From the NCBI RefSeq assembly GCF_900016645.1, contig NZ_CDGJ01000027.1: a DNA stretch of 64,000 bases; one strand, 5' to 3'. The stretch comes from Acididesulfobacillus acetoxydans (lineage in GTDB: Bacteria > Bacillota > Desulfitobacteriia > Desulfitobacteriales > Desulfitobacteriaceae). How positions within the stretch are numbered: position 1 is the stretch's first letter; the number at the start of each line of letters is the position of its first letter. The position numbers and the translations under genes are program-made. Below, piece by piece: positions 50,747 to 59,194 of the stretch. The notes under the pieces are model-generated. The model was not told where the DNA came from. It saw only the letters and a program-made list of their open reading frames with translations, and did no database searches.

Positions 50747-50805
50747 TACAGCGGAATAGGGCGCTGGGTGGGCAGCTAAGATCTCCCCGAAAGGGGGTGA
50801 AGGGC
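50747..50805. repeat. Dispersed repeat, copy 2
   Basis: It matches 42161-42215 (GGAATAGGGCGCTGGGTG and GATCTCCCCGAAAGGGGGTGA). Both copies sit at borders of decayed genes. Confidence 0.6.
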
Positions 50806-50833
50806 AAGCGGTTTGCTTATGCTTCCTGTTCCG

Positions 50834-51133
50834 CTAGGCCGAAGTATGGGGCAAGTGGGATTTGACCAGGCGCCGTGTTTCCGGGGTTAAGACCTCCGAG
50901 CGGCTGATGACGGTCCTTGGCGCTATTTGGAGATGGCCTGCGAGCTGCTCATAAGCCAGAATACGTATTATAGAGGCATAGCCAAGGAGCAATTCGGGTT
51001 GCCGGGAATTCAATTTCTCCACCATGCTTTCTATCGGTTCGCCCGCCGTCAGTTGTAAAATCGGTATCCCCATATTTCCCATGCTGGTTGCACCCCTGCT
51101 GGACATATGGGAGGGGTTAGTGGAGGTAATTAA
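50834..51133 (-). pseudogene. Internal fragment of a PaaK-like adenylate-forming ligase
   Basis: The frame contains STNPSHMSSRGATSMGNMG, then SMVEKLNSRQPELLLGYASI and VISRSEVLTPETRRLV. This order is typical of the middle of phenylacetate-CoA ligase-family proteins of a subgroup different from the intact paaK at 52989. Both ends of the domain are missing and the frame stops soon after. It lies just 3' of the APC permease. Confidence 0.75.
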
Positions 51134-51166
51134 AAAAGCTGCACCCTTGCGATGCGAGGATGCAGC
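51132..51166 (-). terminator. Terminator of the APC permease gene
   Basis: On the minus strand GCTGCATCC pairs with GGGTGCAGC and is followed by six T. A second stem, CCCTGCCG/CGGCAGGG, precedes it at about 51175-51200. Confidence 0.85.
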
Positions 51167-51210
51167 GAACTTGTCCCTGCCGGTGGATTGCTGCGGCAGG
51201 GTTTTGAAAT

Positions 51211-52662
51211 TCAATCAGGAAGTGACTCTACCGGCGTTTCCAAATGGGCCTGTTCTTCCGGAGCGTCATGCTTCGGAAGCAGCGGAAGGAGGACCAAACC
51301 GGACACGAAGAGAAGCATGCCGAGAGCCAAGGTTTTGAGATCACTCAAGCCTGATTTTAAGACCCAGAAGGAGTAGAGCGTCGCGCCAAGGGCCATGGTT
51401 CCATCAAGCAAACGTTTCCTGAGGGAGACGGTTTCGTAGTTTTCGCCCTTGCCGACGACGTTCAGAGAATAGAGGCCGGAGAAAAGATACGGGACCAGAT
51501 TGGCCAGAGTGGCGATGATGACCATTTCGTTAAAGGCGTTAGCAATCGTGTTCGAGATCATGGAGAGCAGAAACACTTGCGTAAGCCCATTAGTGATCCA
51601 GGCAGCCCGGTAGGGGGCGCCGTTTTTGTTTTCCTTTACAAACCAGTGAGGAAAGAGGTTAAGACGTGCAGATTGGTACGGCACTTCTACACTCAGTAAA
51701 ATCCAGCCAACCGTAGCGCCGAGCATGGAGAGGACTCCGAGGGTTGCCATGACAAACGAGCCCTTCGGACCGATGATTTTTGTCAAGACGTCAACTAAAG
51801 GCTTGTCTGCGACCATCAGTTCCTTCGCAGGCAGGGTGCCCATGGCCAAGAAAGTAATCAGAAGATAGATGATCAACGCGATGAGCAACCCGGTCAGCGT
51901 TGCTGACTTAACGTCCCGTTGTCTTTTCGCCCGGCCGGAAAGCCAGGCGGCAGACTCGATACCGACGAAAGCCCAGAGCGTCAGAATCGCACCCCGGTTC
52001 ATTTGCTGAAAGAGCCCAATCGTCTTGCCGGACGCCAACGTCTTGGCGGCTATGAAAGGGTGGAGATAGGTTGTGTCAAAAATAGAGAGAGCGACGACGA
52101 TGAAGAAGAGAAAGCCAAGAATTTTGGCCACGGTGGCAACAAAATTTATTTTGCCGGCCGCATAAGTCCCTTTGAGCATCAGGTAGTGAACAAACCAGAG
52201 AACGAGGGAAGCAATGGCAAACGAAAAGAAATTCCCGGTCTGTACATGAAAACCGCCAACGGAGAAAAGGATGGCTTTGCTTTGCAGAACCGGCAGGAAG
52301 TACGTTAGATAGCCGACGAGTGTTATGAGAATGGCTGCGTTCCCCGGAGAGTTTGAGGTCCAGTACCCCCATGCGATTTCGAACCCCATGATTTGTCCCA
52401 GTTTGCTCTTGCCGTTAAACAGCTCCCGTGTATAACTGGGCGGGCCACCGAGCAGCGCCGGTTTGAAATCGGACAGCTGACCATAGACGTGGGCAATCAT
52501 GAGAACGCCGAGGCCGGTGAACAGCCAGGCAAGCAGGATTCCGGCCGGGGAGCCCACGTTGGCAAGCGACTGGGGAAGCATGAAGATTGCGGAACCCACC
52601 ATATTCCCGGCAACCAGCGCCGCCAGTAACCAGAAACCGAGTTTCTTTTGATTCACATTCAT
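51211..52662 (-). CDS. APC-family amino acid permease (basic amino acid/polyamine antiporter type)
   Basis: 483 residues with about 12-13 hydrophobic helices. The first helix carries the family motif AALVAGNMVGSAIFMLPQ, helix 3 has GFEIAWGYWTSNSPGN and helix 6 has LWAFVGIESAAWLSGRAKRQ. Closest by eye to ArcD-type arginine/ornithine and lysine antiporters; no arc genes are adjacent, so the substrate is open. The start is preceded by AAGGAGAAA. It is transcribed away from paaK. Confidence 0.85.
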   Translation of the reverse strand: MNVNQKKLGFWLLAALVAGNMVGSAIFMLPQSLANVGSPAGILLAWLFTGLGVLMIAHVYGQLSDFKPALLGGPPSYTRELFNGKSKLGQIMGFEIAWGYWTSNSPGNAAILITLVGYLTYFLPVLQSKAILFSVGGFHVQTGNFFSFAIASLVLWFVHYLMLKGTYAAGKINFVATVAKILGFLFFIVVALSIFDTTYLHPFIAAKTLASGKTIGLFQQMNRGAILTLWAFVGIESAAWLSGRAKRQRDVKSATLTGLLIALIIYLLITFLAMGTLPAKELMVADKPLVDVLTKIIGPKGSFVMATLGVLSMLGATVGWILLSVEVPYQSARLNLFPHWFVKENKNGAPYRAAWITNGLTQVFLLSMISNTIANAFNEMVIIATLANLVPYLFSGLYSLNVVGKGENYETVSLRKRLLDGTMALGATLYSFWVLKSGLSDLKTLALGMLLFVSGLVLLPLLPKHDAPEEQAHLETPVESLPD

Positions 52663-52784
52663 TTCTCCTTAGTAATTGTTTAATATGTTAAAGTATAAAA
52701 GCATTTGAGTCCAAGTGCACCCATGGATAGACCGACATCGACTTGCACATCTAAGAACAATTATAGATGTTAGATCCATTTAGT

Positions 52785-52813
52785 ATAGTAACCGGGAACC
52801 GTATCACTGTCAA
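52785..52813 (-). promoter_or_regulatory. Promoter of the APC permease gene
   Basis: Minus-strand TTGACA (52813-52808), a 17-bp spacer and TACTAT (52790-52785; TATACT is two bases further on). The leader is about 120 bp. Confidence 0.6.
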
Positions 52814-52883
52814 TGGTTACGGCCGACCATGGTAAACAAACGTGTCGCCCTCAAGAGCCTGACGAAAATGTGCGAGCGGTTTC

Positions 52884-52912
52884 TTGACAAAGACGGGTCT
52901 AGAAGTTATGCT
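52884..52912 (+). promoter_or_regulatory. Promoter of paaK
   Basis: TTGACA (52884-52889), 17-bp spacer, TATGCT (52907-52912), 77 bp before the start codon. Confidence 0.75.
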
Positions 52913-52923
52913 GGGGCCAACGT

Positions 52924-52938
52924 GATCTGTACTAGATC
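52924..52938. promoter_or_regulatory. Palindrome just downstream of the paaK promoter
   Basis: GATCT-GTACT-AGATC is a perfect inverted repeat around position +5 to +20 of the paaK transcript, so it may be an operator. The regulator is unknown. Confidence 0.5.
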
Positions 52939-52988
52939 AGAACGGCAAGAGCGAGAATTGTTTGGAACAAAGGAGAGGATGGAAGCGG

Positions 52989-54248
52989 ATGTCCAAGGAT
53001 GAAGAACGGCTGTTGGCCGGTCTCAGGAAAACGGTAGAACGGGTCTTGCGCCTTCCTTATTATCAGCAAAGTCTGGGGCGGGTAGGGGTCAAGCAAGCGA
53101 GTGATATCCGGACTCTGGGAGATTTTCAACGTCTCCCTTTAACGAGTAAAGAGGACCTGCGCCTCAACTATCCTTTCGGGCTGTTTGCCGAGCCGCCGGA
53201 GCGCATCGTCCGCCTTCATGCCTCCTCGGGGACGACGGGCAAGCCGACTGTGGTAGGGTACACGGAGAACGACATCAAGCTTTGGTCCGGGATCGTGGCC
53301 GAGTCTTTGGCGCGGGCGGGGATCGGCAAAGGGGATGTGATCCAGGTTGCCTATGGTTACGGCTTGTTTACGGGAGGGATGGGGCTGCACTACGGCTCGG
53401 AGAAACTGGGAGCGATGACGGTACCGATCTCCGGCGGCAACACCCGGCGTCAGCTGATGCTGATGCGGGACTTCGGCACGACGGTCCTCGCCTGTACGCC
53501 CTCTTATGCACTTTATTTGGGAGAAAGCCTGGGGGAAGCAGGAATTTCCCGCCAGGAGCTGCGTTTGAAAAAGGGGGTCTTGGGGGCAGAACCCTGGACA
53601 GAGGGCATGAGAGAGGAAATCGAAGCGCGGCTGGGGATTGACGCCTATGACATCTACGGCCTGAGCGAAATCATGGGCCCCGGGGTGGCGATGGAATGCC
53701 CGCAGCACAGGGGTCTGCACATAGACGGGCATTTTTATCCGGAGATCCTGGACGAAAGGGGAGAGCCGCTGCCTGAGGGCGTGCCGGGTGAGCTGGTCTT
53801 TACGAGTATCGATAAGGAAGCTTTTCCGGTCCTGCGCTACCGGACCAAAGATTTAACGGCTCTGCACCATGGGGATTGCGGCTGCGGGCATAGCGGTTGG
53901 ACGATGGAGCGGGTTACGGCCCGGGTGGATGATATGCTGATCATCCGGGGAGTGAATGTTTTCCCGAGCCAGATCGAGGAAGGGATTCTGGCCGTGGACG
54001 GTTTGGAACCCCACTATCTGTTGATCGTGGAGCGCGCGGGCACACTCGACCAGTTAGAGGTTCAGGTCGAGGTCAACGCGGCCAACTTCATAGATGAAGT
54101 TCGCGAGCTGGAGACTTTGAAGAAGCGCGTTCAGCAGCGGATCGAAGAAATTATCGGTATTTCGATCAGGGTTCGTTTAGTGGAGCCCAAGAGTATTCCC
54201 CGCAGTGAAGGAAAAGCGAAAAGGGTCGTCGATAAGCGCAAGGGTTAA
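52989..54248 (+). CDS. paaK: Phenylacetate-CoA ligase
   Basis: 419 residues from the ATG at 52989 (AGGAGAGG upstream; a TTG at 52962 would add nine unlikely residues). Adenylate-forming enzyme with the ATP loop LHASSGTTGKPTVVGYTEND, the DIYGLSEIMGPGVAMEC motif, and the C-terminal lid DDMLIIRGVNVFPSQIE and PRSEGKAKRV. It activates phenylacetate or a related aryl-acid with CoA. In anaerobes it often works with indolepyruvate ferredoxin oxidoreductase in aromatic amino acid fermentation, though no ior genes are in the window. An ACT-domain gene follows, as is common. Confidence 0.93.
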   Translation: MSKDEERLLAGLRKTVERVLRLPYYQQSLGRVGVKQASDIRTLGDFQRLPLTSKEDLRLNYPFGLFAEPPERIVRLHASSGTTGKPTVVGYTENDIKLWSGIVAESLARAGIGKGDVIQVAYGYGLFTGGMGLHYGSEKLGAMTVPISGGNTRRQLMLMRDFGTTVLACTPSYALYLGESLGEAGISRQELRLKKGVLGAEPWTEGMREEIEARLGIDAYDIYGLSEIMGPGVAMECPQHRGLHIDGHFYPEILDERGEPLPEGVPGELVFTSIDKEAFPVLRYRTKDLTALHHGDCGCGHSGWTMERVTARVDDMLIIRGVNVFPSQIEEGILAVDGLEPHYLLIVERAGTLDQLEVQVEVNAANFIDEVRELETLKKRVQQRIEEIIGISIRVRLVEPKSIPRSEGKAKRVVDKRKG

Positions 54249-54325
54249 GTCCGGCCCACCTCGGACATGAGCATTTGCCAAAGCAAAAATGACGCAAGCC
54301 GAGGGGCGCCAAGAATTATTTGAGC

Positions 54326-54365
54326 TTGGAGTACGGGATGCTGCTTTGGAGTATGGGGTGCTGCT
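54326..54365. repeat. 20-bp direct repeat, two copies
   Basis: TTGGAGTACGGGATGCTGCT (54326-54345) is followed at once by TTGGAGTATGGGGTGCTGCT (54346-54365), in the leader of the ACT gene. Confidence 0.85.
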
Positions 54366-54417
54366 CTCACGGGTAGAAACGCAAGTCTCACGATTGGATG
54401 AAGGGGTGAACGCTGCG

Positions 54418-54813
54418 GTGTTGCAACTGTCTATCTTTCTTGAGAACACAAAAGGCCGTTTGGCCGAAGTTTTAAATCTACTGGCGGATCTCGGCGTCAA
54501 CGTGCGGGCCCTGTCGCTGGCGGATACCAAGGATTATGGCGTCCTCCGCCTCATGGTCGATTCCCCGGAGCAAGTGGCGGAAGAGCTGAGGCAAAAAAAT
54601 TGCGTCGTGAGCCTCACCCCTGTGTTCGTCCTTGAGGTTCCGGACGAGGTGGGGGGACTGGTCGGGGTTCTGAATCGCCTGGTTCCGGAAGGTGTCGTTG
54701 TCGAATATATGTATGCCTTTGTGGAGAAGGCGCGGGAGAAGGCTCAGGTGGTTATCCGGGTCCGGGACAATCAAGGGATGGAGAAAGCCTTGAAGAAGCT
54801 GGGCCTTAATTAG
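54418..54813 (+). CDS. Tandem ACT-domain protein paired with paaK
   Basis: 131 residues from a GTG at 54418 (AAGGGGTGA upstream). Two ACT domains: LQLSIFLENTKGRLAEVLNL, with VNVRALSLADTKDYGVLRLM; and VFVLEVPDEVGGLVGVLNRL, with VVEYMYAFVEKARE. ACT pairs bind amino acids and regulate partners; this type is routinely encoded beside paaK. The frame extends to an ATG at 54289, but that segment is repeat-bearing and unlike the family. Confidence 0.85.
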   Translation: MLQLSIFLENTKGRLAEVLNLLADLGVNVRALSLADTKDYGVLRLMVDSPEQVAEELRQKNCVVSLTPVFVLEVPDEVGGLVGVLNRLVPEGVVVEYMYAFVEKAREKAQVVIRVRDNQGMEKALKKLGLN

Positions 54814-54892
54814 CTTGACCCAATCACAAAACTCTCACTCCTGCAAGTGGAAGTGGTTCCCCCGTTGCTTCAGTGGGGGCAGACGTCTTACT

Positions 54893-54929
54893 GAAGTCCC
54901 GAGGTTCAACCGAAGTCCCGAGGTTCAAC
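54893..54929. repeat. 19-bp direct repeat, two copies
   Basis: GAAGTCCCGAGGTTCAAC occurs at 54893-54910 and 54912-54929. Upstream, CCCCC...GGGGG (54859-54878) and CACTCCTGCAAGTGG resemble the IS200/IS605-like hairpins seen elsewhere in the window. Confidence 0.7.
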
Positions 54930-54952
54930 TTAGTGGAACGAGTTCACTAGAC

Positions 54953-54979
54953 CCCCTCTGAAAGCAGAGGGGCTTTTTT
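54953..54979 (+). terminator. Strong terminator after the paaK-ACT unit
   Basis: CCCCTCTG (54953-54960), loop AAAG, CAGAGGGG (54965-54972), then C and six T. Confidence 0.95.
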
Positions 54980-55013
54980 CTGATCCCTTCGGCCTGGAAT
55001 CTGGGGCGATAAC

Positions 55014-55022
55014 TGGTATAAT
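55014..55022 (+). promoter_or_regulatory. Extended -10 promoter of ptb
   Basis: TGG-TATAAT (55014-55022). No clear -35. The transcript leader of about 190 nt consists mostly of the 38-bp repeats. Confidence 0.6.
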
Positions 55023-55044
55023 GAAAGAAAAGAACAGAGCCGAA

Positions 55045-55176
55045 GGAAAAGGGTGGTCTGAAAAAGAAAAGAAAAGAGCGACAGGAAAAGGGTGTCTGAA
55101 AAAGAAAAGAAAAGAGCGACAGGAAAAGGGTGTCTGAAAAAGAACAGAGCCAATGGAAAAGGGTGTTTGAAAACGC
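55045..55176. repeat. 38-bp tandem repeat in the ptb leader, three full copies and a partial
   Basis: Purine-rich units beginning GGAAAAGGGTGTCTGAAAAA start at 55045 (39 bp), 55084 (38 bp), 55122 (33 bp, diverging) and 55155 (partial). They lie between the -10 box and the start codon, with the coding strand almost all A and G. Confidence 0.92.
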
Positions 55177-55215
55177 TTTGGCCAGGGTATTTGACAGAGC
55201 AAGGAGTGTTGGCAA

Positions 55216-56127
55216 TTGAGGTTTACCGGGTTGGAGGTTCTTTTGGAAAGGGCCCAAAGCCTGGGCCGGGCGCGGGTGGCCGTGGCGGCGGCTGCCGATA
55301 AACAGGTGCTGGAAGCGGTGAAAATGGCCCAAACCGTGGGGTTGATCGATCCGCTGCTGATTGGGTCCGGGGTAGGGATCGAGGATTTGGCCCGGCAAAT
55401 CGGGTTGGATTTAGGTAAAGCGGAACTGATTGATGAGCCGGATCCGGTGGCGGCTGCCCATAAGGCTGTGGACGCTGTGGTCAGAGGAAGGGCTCATTTT
55501 CTCATGAAAGGGCTTGTGAACACGGCCGATTTCCTGCGGGCGGTTTTGCGTGCGGAGGATGGGCTGAGAAGCGGAAGGCTGCTCTCCCATCTGGCGGCTA
55601 TCTCGGTGCCGGGTTTTAACAGGCTTCTTTTTCTGACGGACGGGGGAATCAACATTTCTCCCACGCTGGAGCAGAAAAAGGAAATTCTCGCCAATGCCTT
55701 GGACTGCATGCATCGTATCGGCATGGGGGAAGTGAAAGTTGTCGCTTTATCGGCTAACGAAGTTCCGAGCGCGAAGATGGTCTCCTCAACGGATGCCGCC
55801 GCCTTGGCGGAGATGGGTGAGAGGGGAGAATTCGTGGGGGCTGTCGTGGACGGTCCCCTGGCTTTGGACGGAGCCATCAGCGCGGCGGCCTTGAAACATA
55901 AGGGCATCAAGAGCCGGGTGAACGGAGACGCCGATCTTTTCCTGGTGCCGACGATTGAGGTTGGAAATGCGGTGATTAAGTCCATGCTCTATTTTGCCGG
56001 AGCCACGTTTGCGGGGATCATCCTGGGGGCGAAGACGCCGATCGTGATGACCTCGCGCAATGATTCGCCGCGCAGTAAGCTGATGTCCATCGCTTTTGCG
56101 GCAGTCAGCCGCGAAGCAGGGGTATAA
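55216..56127 (+). CDS. ptb: Phosphate butyryltransferase/acetyltransferase family protein
   Basis: 303 residues from a TTG at 55216 with AAGGAG nine bases upstream. PTA_PTB fold: VNTADFLRAVLRAEDGLRSG, LFLTDGGINISPTLEQKKEI, VVDGPLALDGAISAAALKHK and SRNDSPRSKLMSIAFAA. Length fits Ptb (about 300) rather than Pta. It exchanges butyryl-CoA (or other short acyl-CoA) and the acyl-phosphate. No buk gene follows, so the kinase partner must be elsewhere. Functionally it links to the C4-CoA genes at 14-18 kb. Confidence 0.85.
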   Translation: MRFTGLEVLLERAQSLGRARVAVAAAADKQVLEAVKMAQTVGLIDPLLIGSGVGIEDLARQIGLDLGKAELIDEPDPVAAAHKAVDAVVRGRAHFLMKGLVNTADFLRAVLRAEDGLRSGRLLSHLAAISVPGFNRLLFLTDGGINISPTLEQKKEILANALDCMHRIGMGEVKVVALSANEVPSAKMVSSTDAAALAEMGERGEFVGAVVDGPLALDGAISAAALKHKGIKSRVNGDADLFLVPTIEVGNAVIKSMLYFAGATFAGIILGAKTPIVMTSRNDSPRSKLMSIAFAAVSREAGV

Positions 56128-56284
56128 CGGAGAGCTTTCAGAGTGACGCTCCACAACGGCTAAAGCCGTGCAGGCTTTATATCGGGCGAACAGCTTTGCT
56201 TTGATGCTGCCTGCTCGACAGTCCGGATAATCGCCTTATCGCGGCGCCGGACCCGAAACAGTTCCCTCCACAAGTTTTCAGCAG

Positions 56285-56345
56285 AGATTTATCTGGGTTA
56301 TAGATTTATCTGGGTTATGGTCCGGATGGTCTTCTTGCCATCCGG
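56285..56345. repeat. 17-bp tandem duplication and adjacent hairpin
   Basis: AGATTTATCTGGGTTAT is repeated head to tail (56285-56301, 56302-56318). CCGGATGG/CCATCCGG (56322-56329 with 56338-56345) then forms a perfect stem. No gene is seen in the 391-bp gap between ptb and priA. Confidence 0.8.
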
Positions 56346-56468
56346 GCCTATCGGCGCTTGAAAGACATAACCCTGCTCCTGATCCCGATACGGGTATGCC
56401 TCGGGCTTCTGCGCTTGTGTCCGGCCATTCGGCCCGCCGTGGCGGATGTGGTTGTGGCCGGACAAAAC

Positions 56469-56477
56469 TGTTATAAT
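56469..56477 (+). promoter_or_regulatory. Extended -10 promoter of priA
   Basis: TGT-TATAAT, 42 bp before the TTG start. The -35 is weak. Confidence 0.6.
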
Positions 56478-56518
56478 GGTCGTGAATATGGAGCATTCAG
56501 TTTGGGAGGCGCAGTTTT

Positions 56519-59137
56519 TTGACGCGGTACGCCGAAGTTATGCCGGACGTCGCCAACCGGCGTCTCGATAGAACTTACCACTATATTGTTCAGGATGACA
56601 TGAAGGCCGCTGCCGGGATGAGGGTCTTGATTCCTTTACAGGGCCGGCAGGTGCAGGGGCTGATCGTTCGGGTCGCGGATCGCCTGCCCAAGGAAGCCGA
56701 GGGCAAGGAATTGCGTCCGGTCTTGAAGATTTTGGCGGCGGCAGCGGTGCCCGCGGAGATGATCGAGCTGGCTCGCTGGCTGGCGGAGACGACCCTGTGT
56801 TCCGTGGCTCAAAGCCTGCGTACGGTTTGGCCTTTGCTCAAAGGCAAGGTGGAAGAGTGGGTAATCCCTCTGGCGGGCCGGGAAGACCCGGATGTCGAGA
56901 CTTTGCGCTGGCTCGATCCGGAAACTTATGCCTGCCTGGAAGTACTGGGCCGCTCCCGGCGCCGGGGTTTGCCCCTGAAGACGTTCCTGCAGAGAGCCCG
57001 GGTCGGCGGGGACTTCTTGAAGCAGCTGATCGGGCAGGGCTGGGTGAAAACAGAAACCCGGTTCTCTTCTGCTTGGAAAACCGGAGCCCGGTCTGCCCGG
57101 ATTCCCTCCGGGGGAGTTTCGCGGGAAGCACCGCGGGAGGCCGATACCCGGGAGATAGATACCCGGGAGATAGATACCCGGGAGGCCGATACCCGGGAGG
57201 CGGATACTCGGGGGGTGGGTACTCAGGAGGCAGATACTCGGGAGGCAGATACTCGGGAGGCAGATACTCGGGAGGCAGATACTCGGGAGGCAGATGCTTT
57301 TCGGGGTGGCGGCGTTCGGCAAAGCGCCTGTGCGGATTCTGCGAACTTCCTTGAAGAGGGCGCTTATGAGGCGCTCATCTCTCAAGATGGCACCCCGGCT
57401 GAGGCGTTCCCGAATGATTGTGAAAAAAGGGAGTGTGGGTCCGGGGGGCAGGCGGAATCCTCAACCGAAAAGTTGTTCCGGGTGTCTTGGGGAGAGAAAA
57501 TTCTCAGCCGCGAACAGAAAGCGGCGGTAACAGAGATTATATCGGCCCTGGGCAAAGGAGCCGCCCGCACTCTCCTCCTGCACGGGGTGACCGGAAGCGG
57601 GAAGACGGAAGTGTACAGGAGGGTGATTCAGTACCTTCTCCTCCGGGGCGGGGACGTGATCCTGCTGGTGCCGGAGATTTCCTTGACAGCCCAGCTGGCT
57701 CGCTATTTTAAGACAGATTTTGGTTCGCAAATGCTGGTGCTCCATTCCGGGCTCAAACCGGGGGAGAAAGCCAGGGCTTGGGAGAAGATACTGGAGGGAA
57801 ATGTCCATCTGGTCATCGGGGCCCGTTCGGCGGTTTTTGCCCCTCTGCCGGCCCTGAAATTGATCATTTTGGACGAGGAGCATGACCAGGCGTATAAGCA
57901 AGATGAGAACCCCAAGTATCATGCCCGGGATGTTGCCCGCAAACGGATGGAATATCGTCAAGGGGTGGTTCTCCTGGGGAGCGCGACACCTTCGCTGGAG
58001 GCGTATGCGGCGGCCCGGAGCGGCAAAGCCGAACTGCTCACGATGAGGGAACGCATAGGATCCTGCATCTTGCCCCCCGTGGAAGTTGTGGATATGCGGG
58101 AGGACTTGGCTAAGGGCAACCGCAGTCTGTTTTCTCTCAGCCTCCAGACCAAGCTGCGGGAGCGGCTGGAGCGGGGTGAGCAAAGCATGCTCTTTTTAAA
58201 CCGCCGGGGCTACGCGACTTTTGTCGTATGCCGGGAATGCGGTTACGTGGCGCGCTGCCCCGACTGCGATGTGGCGCTCACTTATCATACTCAGGACGAA
58301 GTGATGCGTTGTCATTATTGTAATCACACCGAGGAAACGCCTCACCGCTGTCCCGAGTGCGGGAGCCGGTACATCCGTTTCTTTGGCCTGGGGACGCAAA
58401 GAGTCGAGGAAGAACTGCGGGGCCTATGGCCCCAGGTAAGGGTTTTGAGGCTGGACTGGGATGCGGTGCATGAACAGGGCCATGAGGAGATCTTGGCGGC
58501 TTTCAGGAGGCAGGAGGCTCAGGTTCTGGTGGGGACGCAGATGATGGCCAAGGGGTTGGATTTTCCCAATGTAACTCTTGTGGGGATCGTGGCGGCTGAC
58601 CAAACTCTGCAGATGCCGGATTTCAGGGCCAGGGAGAGGACGTTTCAACTGCTGACGCAAGTTGCCGGGCGTGCCGGACGGAGCGAAAAACCGGGGGAAG
58701 TCGTCATTCAAACCTATACCCCGGCGGACCGCGCTATCCAACACGCATCCGTTCATGATTTTGAGGGCTTTTTCTGGGAGGAAATTCGCTACAGAAAGGA
58801 GCGCCGCTATCCCCCTTTCACGCACGTCATACGGGTGCTTGTCCAGGGGGAGGAGGAGGAGCGGGTGATCAAAGGGGCGCATGAACTGGCCACGGCCCTG
58901 TTCGGGCGAATGCCGGAACACGGAAATGGGAATACTGAACTGTTGAATGTCCTTGGTCCGGCACCCGCCGTCCTGCCCCGGCTGAAAAAGCAATTTCGCT
59001 GGCAGGTGTTGGTTAAGGGAAAAAATATCGAGATTTTAAGGGCTTTTCTCCACGGCGGGATCGAAAAGTTTTTTCAAAGCTCGGCGGCTCATGGCATAAT
59101 ACTGAATATCGAGGTTGATCCTATGGCCACCGCTTGA
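56519..59137 (+). CDS. priA: Primosomal protein N' (replication restart helicase) with repeat insert
   Basis: 872 residues from a TTG at 56519 (GGGAGG upstream). The 3'-DNA-end-binding domain (1-105) and winged helix (about 110-180) are followed by a roughly 125-residue low-complexity insert (about 185-315) containing ten EADTR-like pentapeptides. The helicase core begins near 320: Walker A HGVTGSGKTEVYRR, DEEH in LIILDEEHDQAYKQDENPKY, and zinc-binding CRECGYVARCPDCDVAL and CHYCNHTEETPHRCPECGS. It reloads the replisome at stalled forks. Normal PriA is about 730-820 residues and lacks the insert. Confidence 0.95.
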   Translation: MTRYAEVMPDVANRRLDRTYHYIVQDDMKAAAGMRVLIPLQGRQVQGLIVRVADRLPKEAEGKELRPVLKILAAAAVPAEMIELARWLAETTLCSVAQSLRTVWPLLKGKVEEWVIPLAGREDPDVETLRWLDPETYACLEVLGRSRRRGLPLKTFLQRARVGGDFLKQLIGQGWVKTETRFSSAWKTGARSARIPSGGVSREAPREADTREIDTREIDTREADTREADTRGVGTQEADTREADTREADTREADTREADAFRGGGVRQSACADSANFLEEGAYEALISQDGTPAEAFPNDCEKRECGSGGQAESSTEKLFRVSWGEKILSREQKAAVTEIISALGKGAARTLLLHGVTGSGKTEVYRRVIQYLLLRGGDVILLVPEISLTAQLARYFKTDFGSQMLVLHSGLKPGEKARAWEKILEGNVHLVIGARSAVFAPLPALKLIILDEEHDQAYKQDENPKYHARDVARKRMEYRQGVVLLGSATPSLEAYAAARSGKAELLTMRERIGSCILPPVEVVDMREDLAKGNRSLFSLSLQTKLRERLERGEQSMLFLNRRGYATFVVCRECGYVARCPDCDVALTYHTQDEVMRCHYCNHTEETPHRCPECGSRYIRFFGLGTQRVEEELRGLWPQVRVLRLDWDAVHEQGHEEILAAFRRQEAQVLVGTQMMAKGLDFPNVTLVGIVAADQTLQMPDFRARERTFQLLTQVAGRAGRSEKPGEVVIQTYTPADRAIQHASVHDFEGFFWEEIRYRKERRYPPFTHVIRVLVQGEEEERVIKGAHELATALFGRMPEHGNGNTELLNVLGPAPAVLPRLKKQFRWQVLVKGKNIEILRAFLHGGIEKFFQSSAAHGIILNIEVDPMATA
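57137..57286. repeat. 15-bp in-frame tandem repeat inside priA, ten copies
   Basis: Units GAGGCNGATAC(C/T)CGG run from 57137 to 57286. The four copies at 57227-57286 are identical, implying recent expansion, while the first six vary. Each unit encodes Glu-Ala/Ile-Asp-Thr-Arg. Confidence 0.95.
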
Positions 59138-59194
59138 GGCGGTGGAGTGAAGAATTTGGGTGAGACTTTGCAGGAAAGAAGGAGGACGTCTCAA

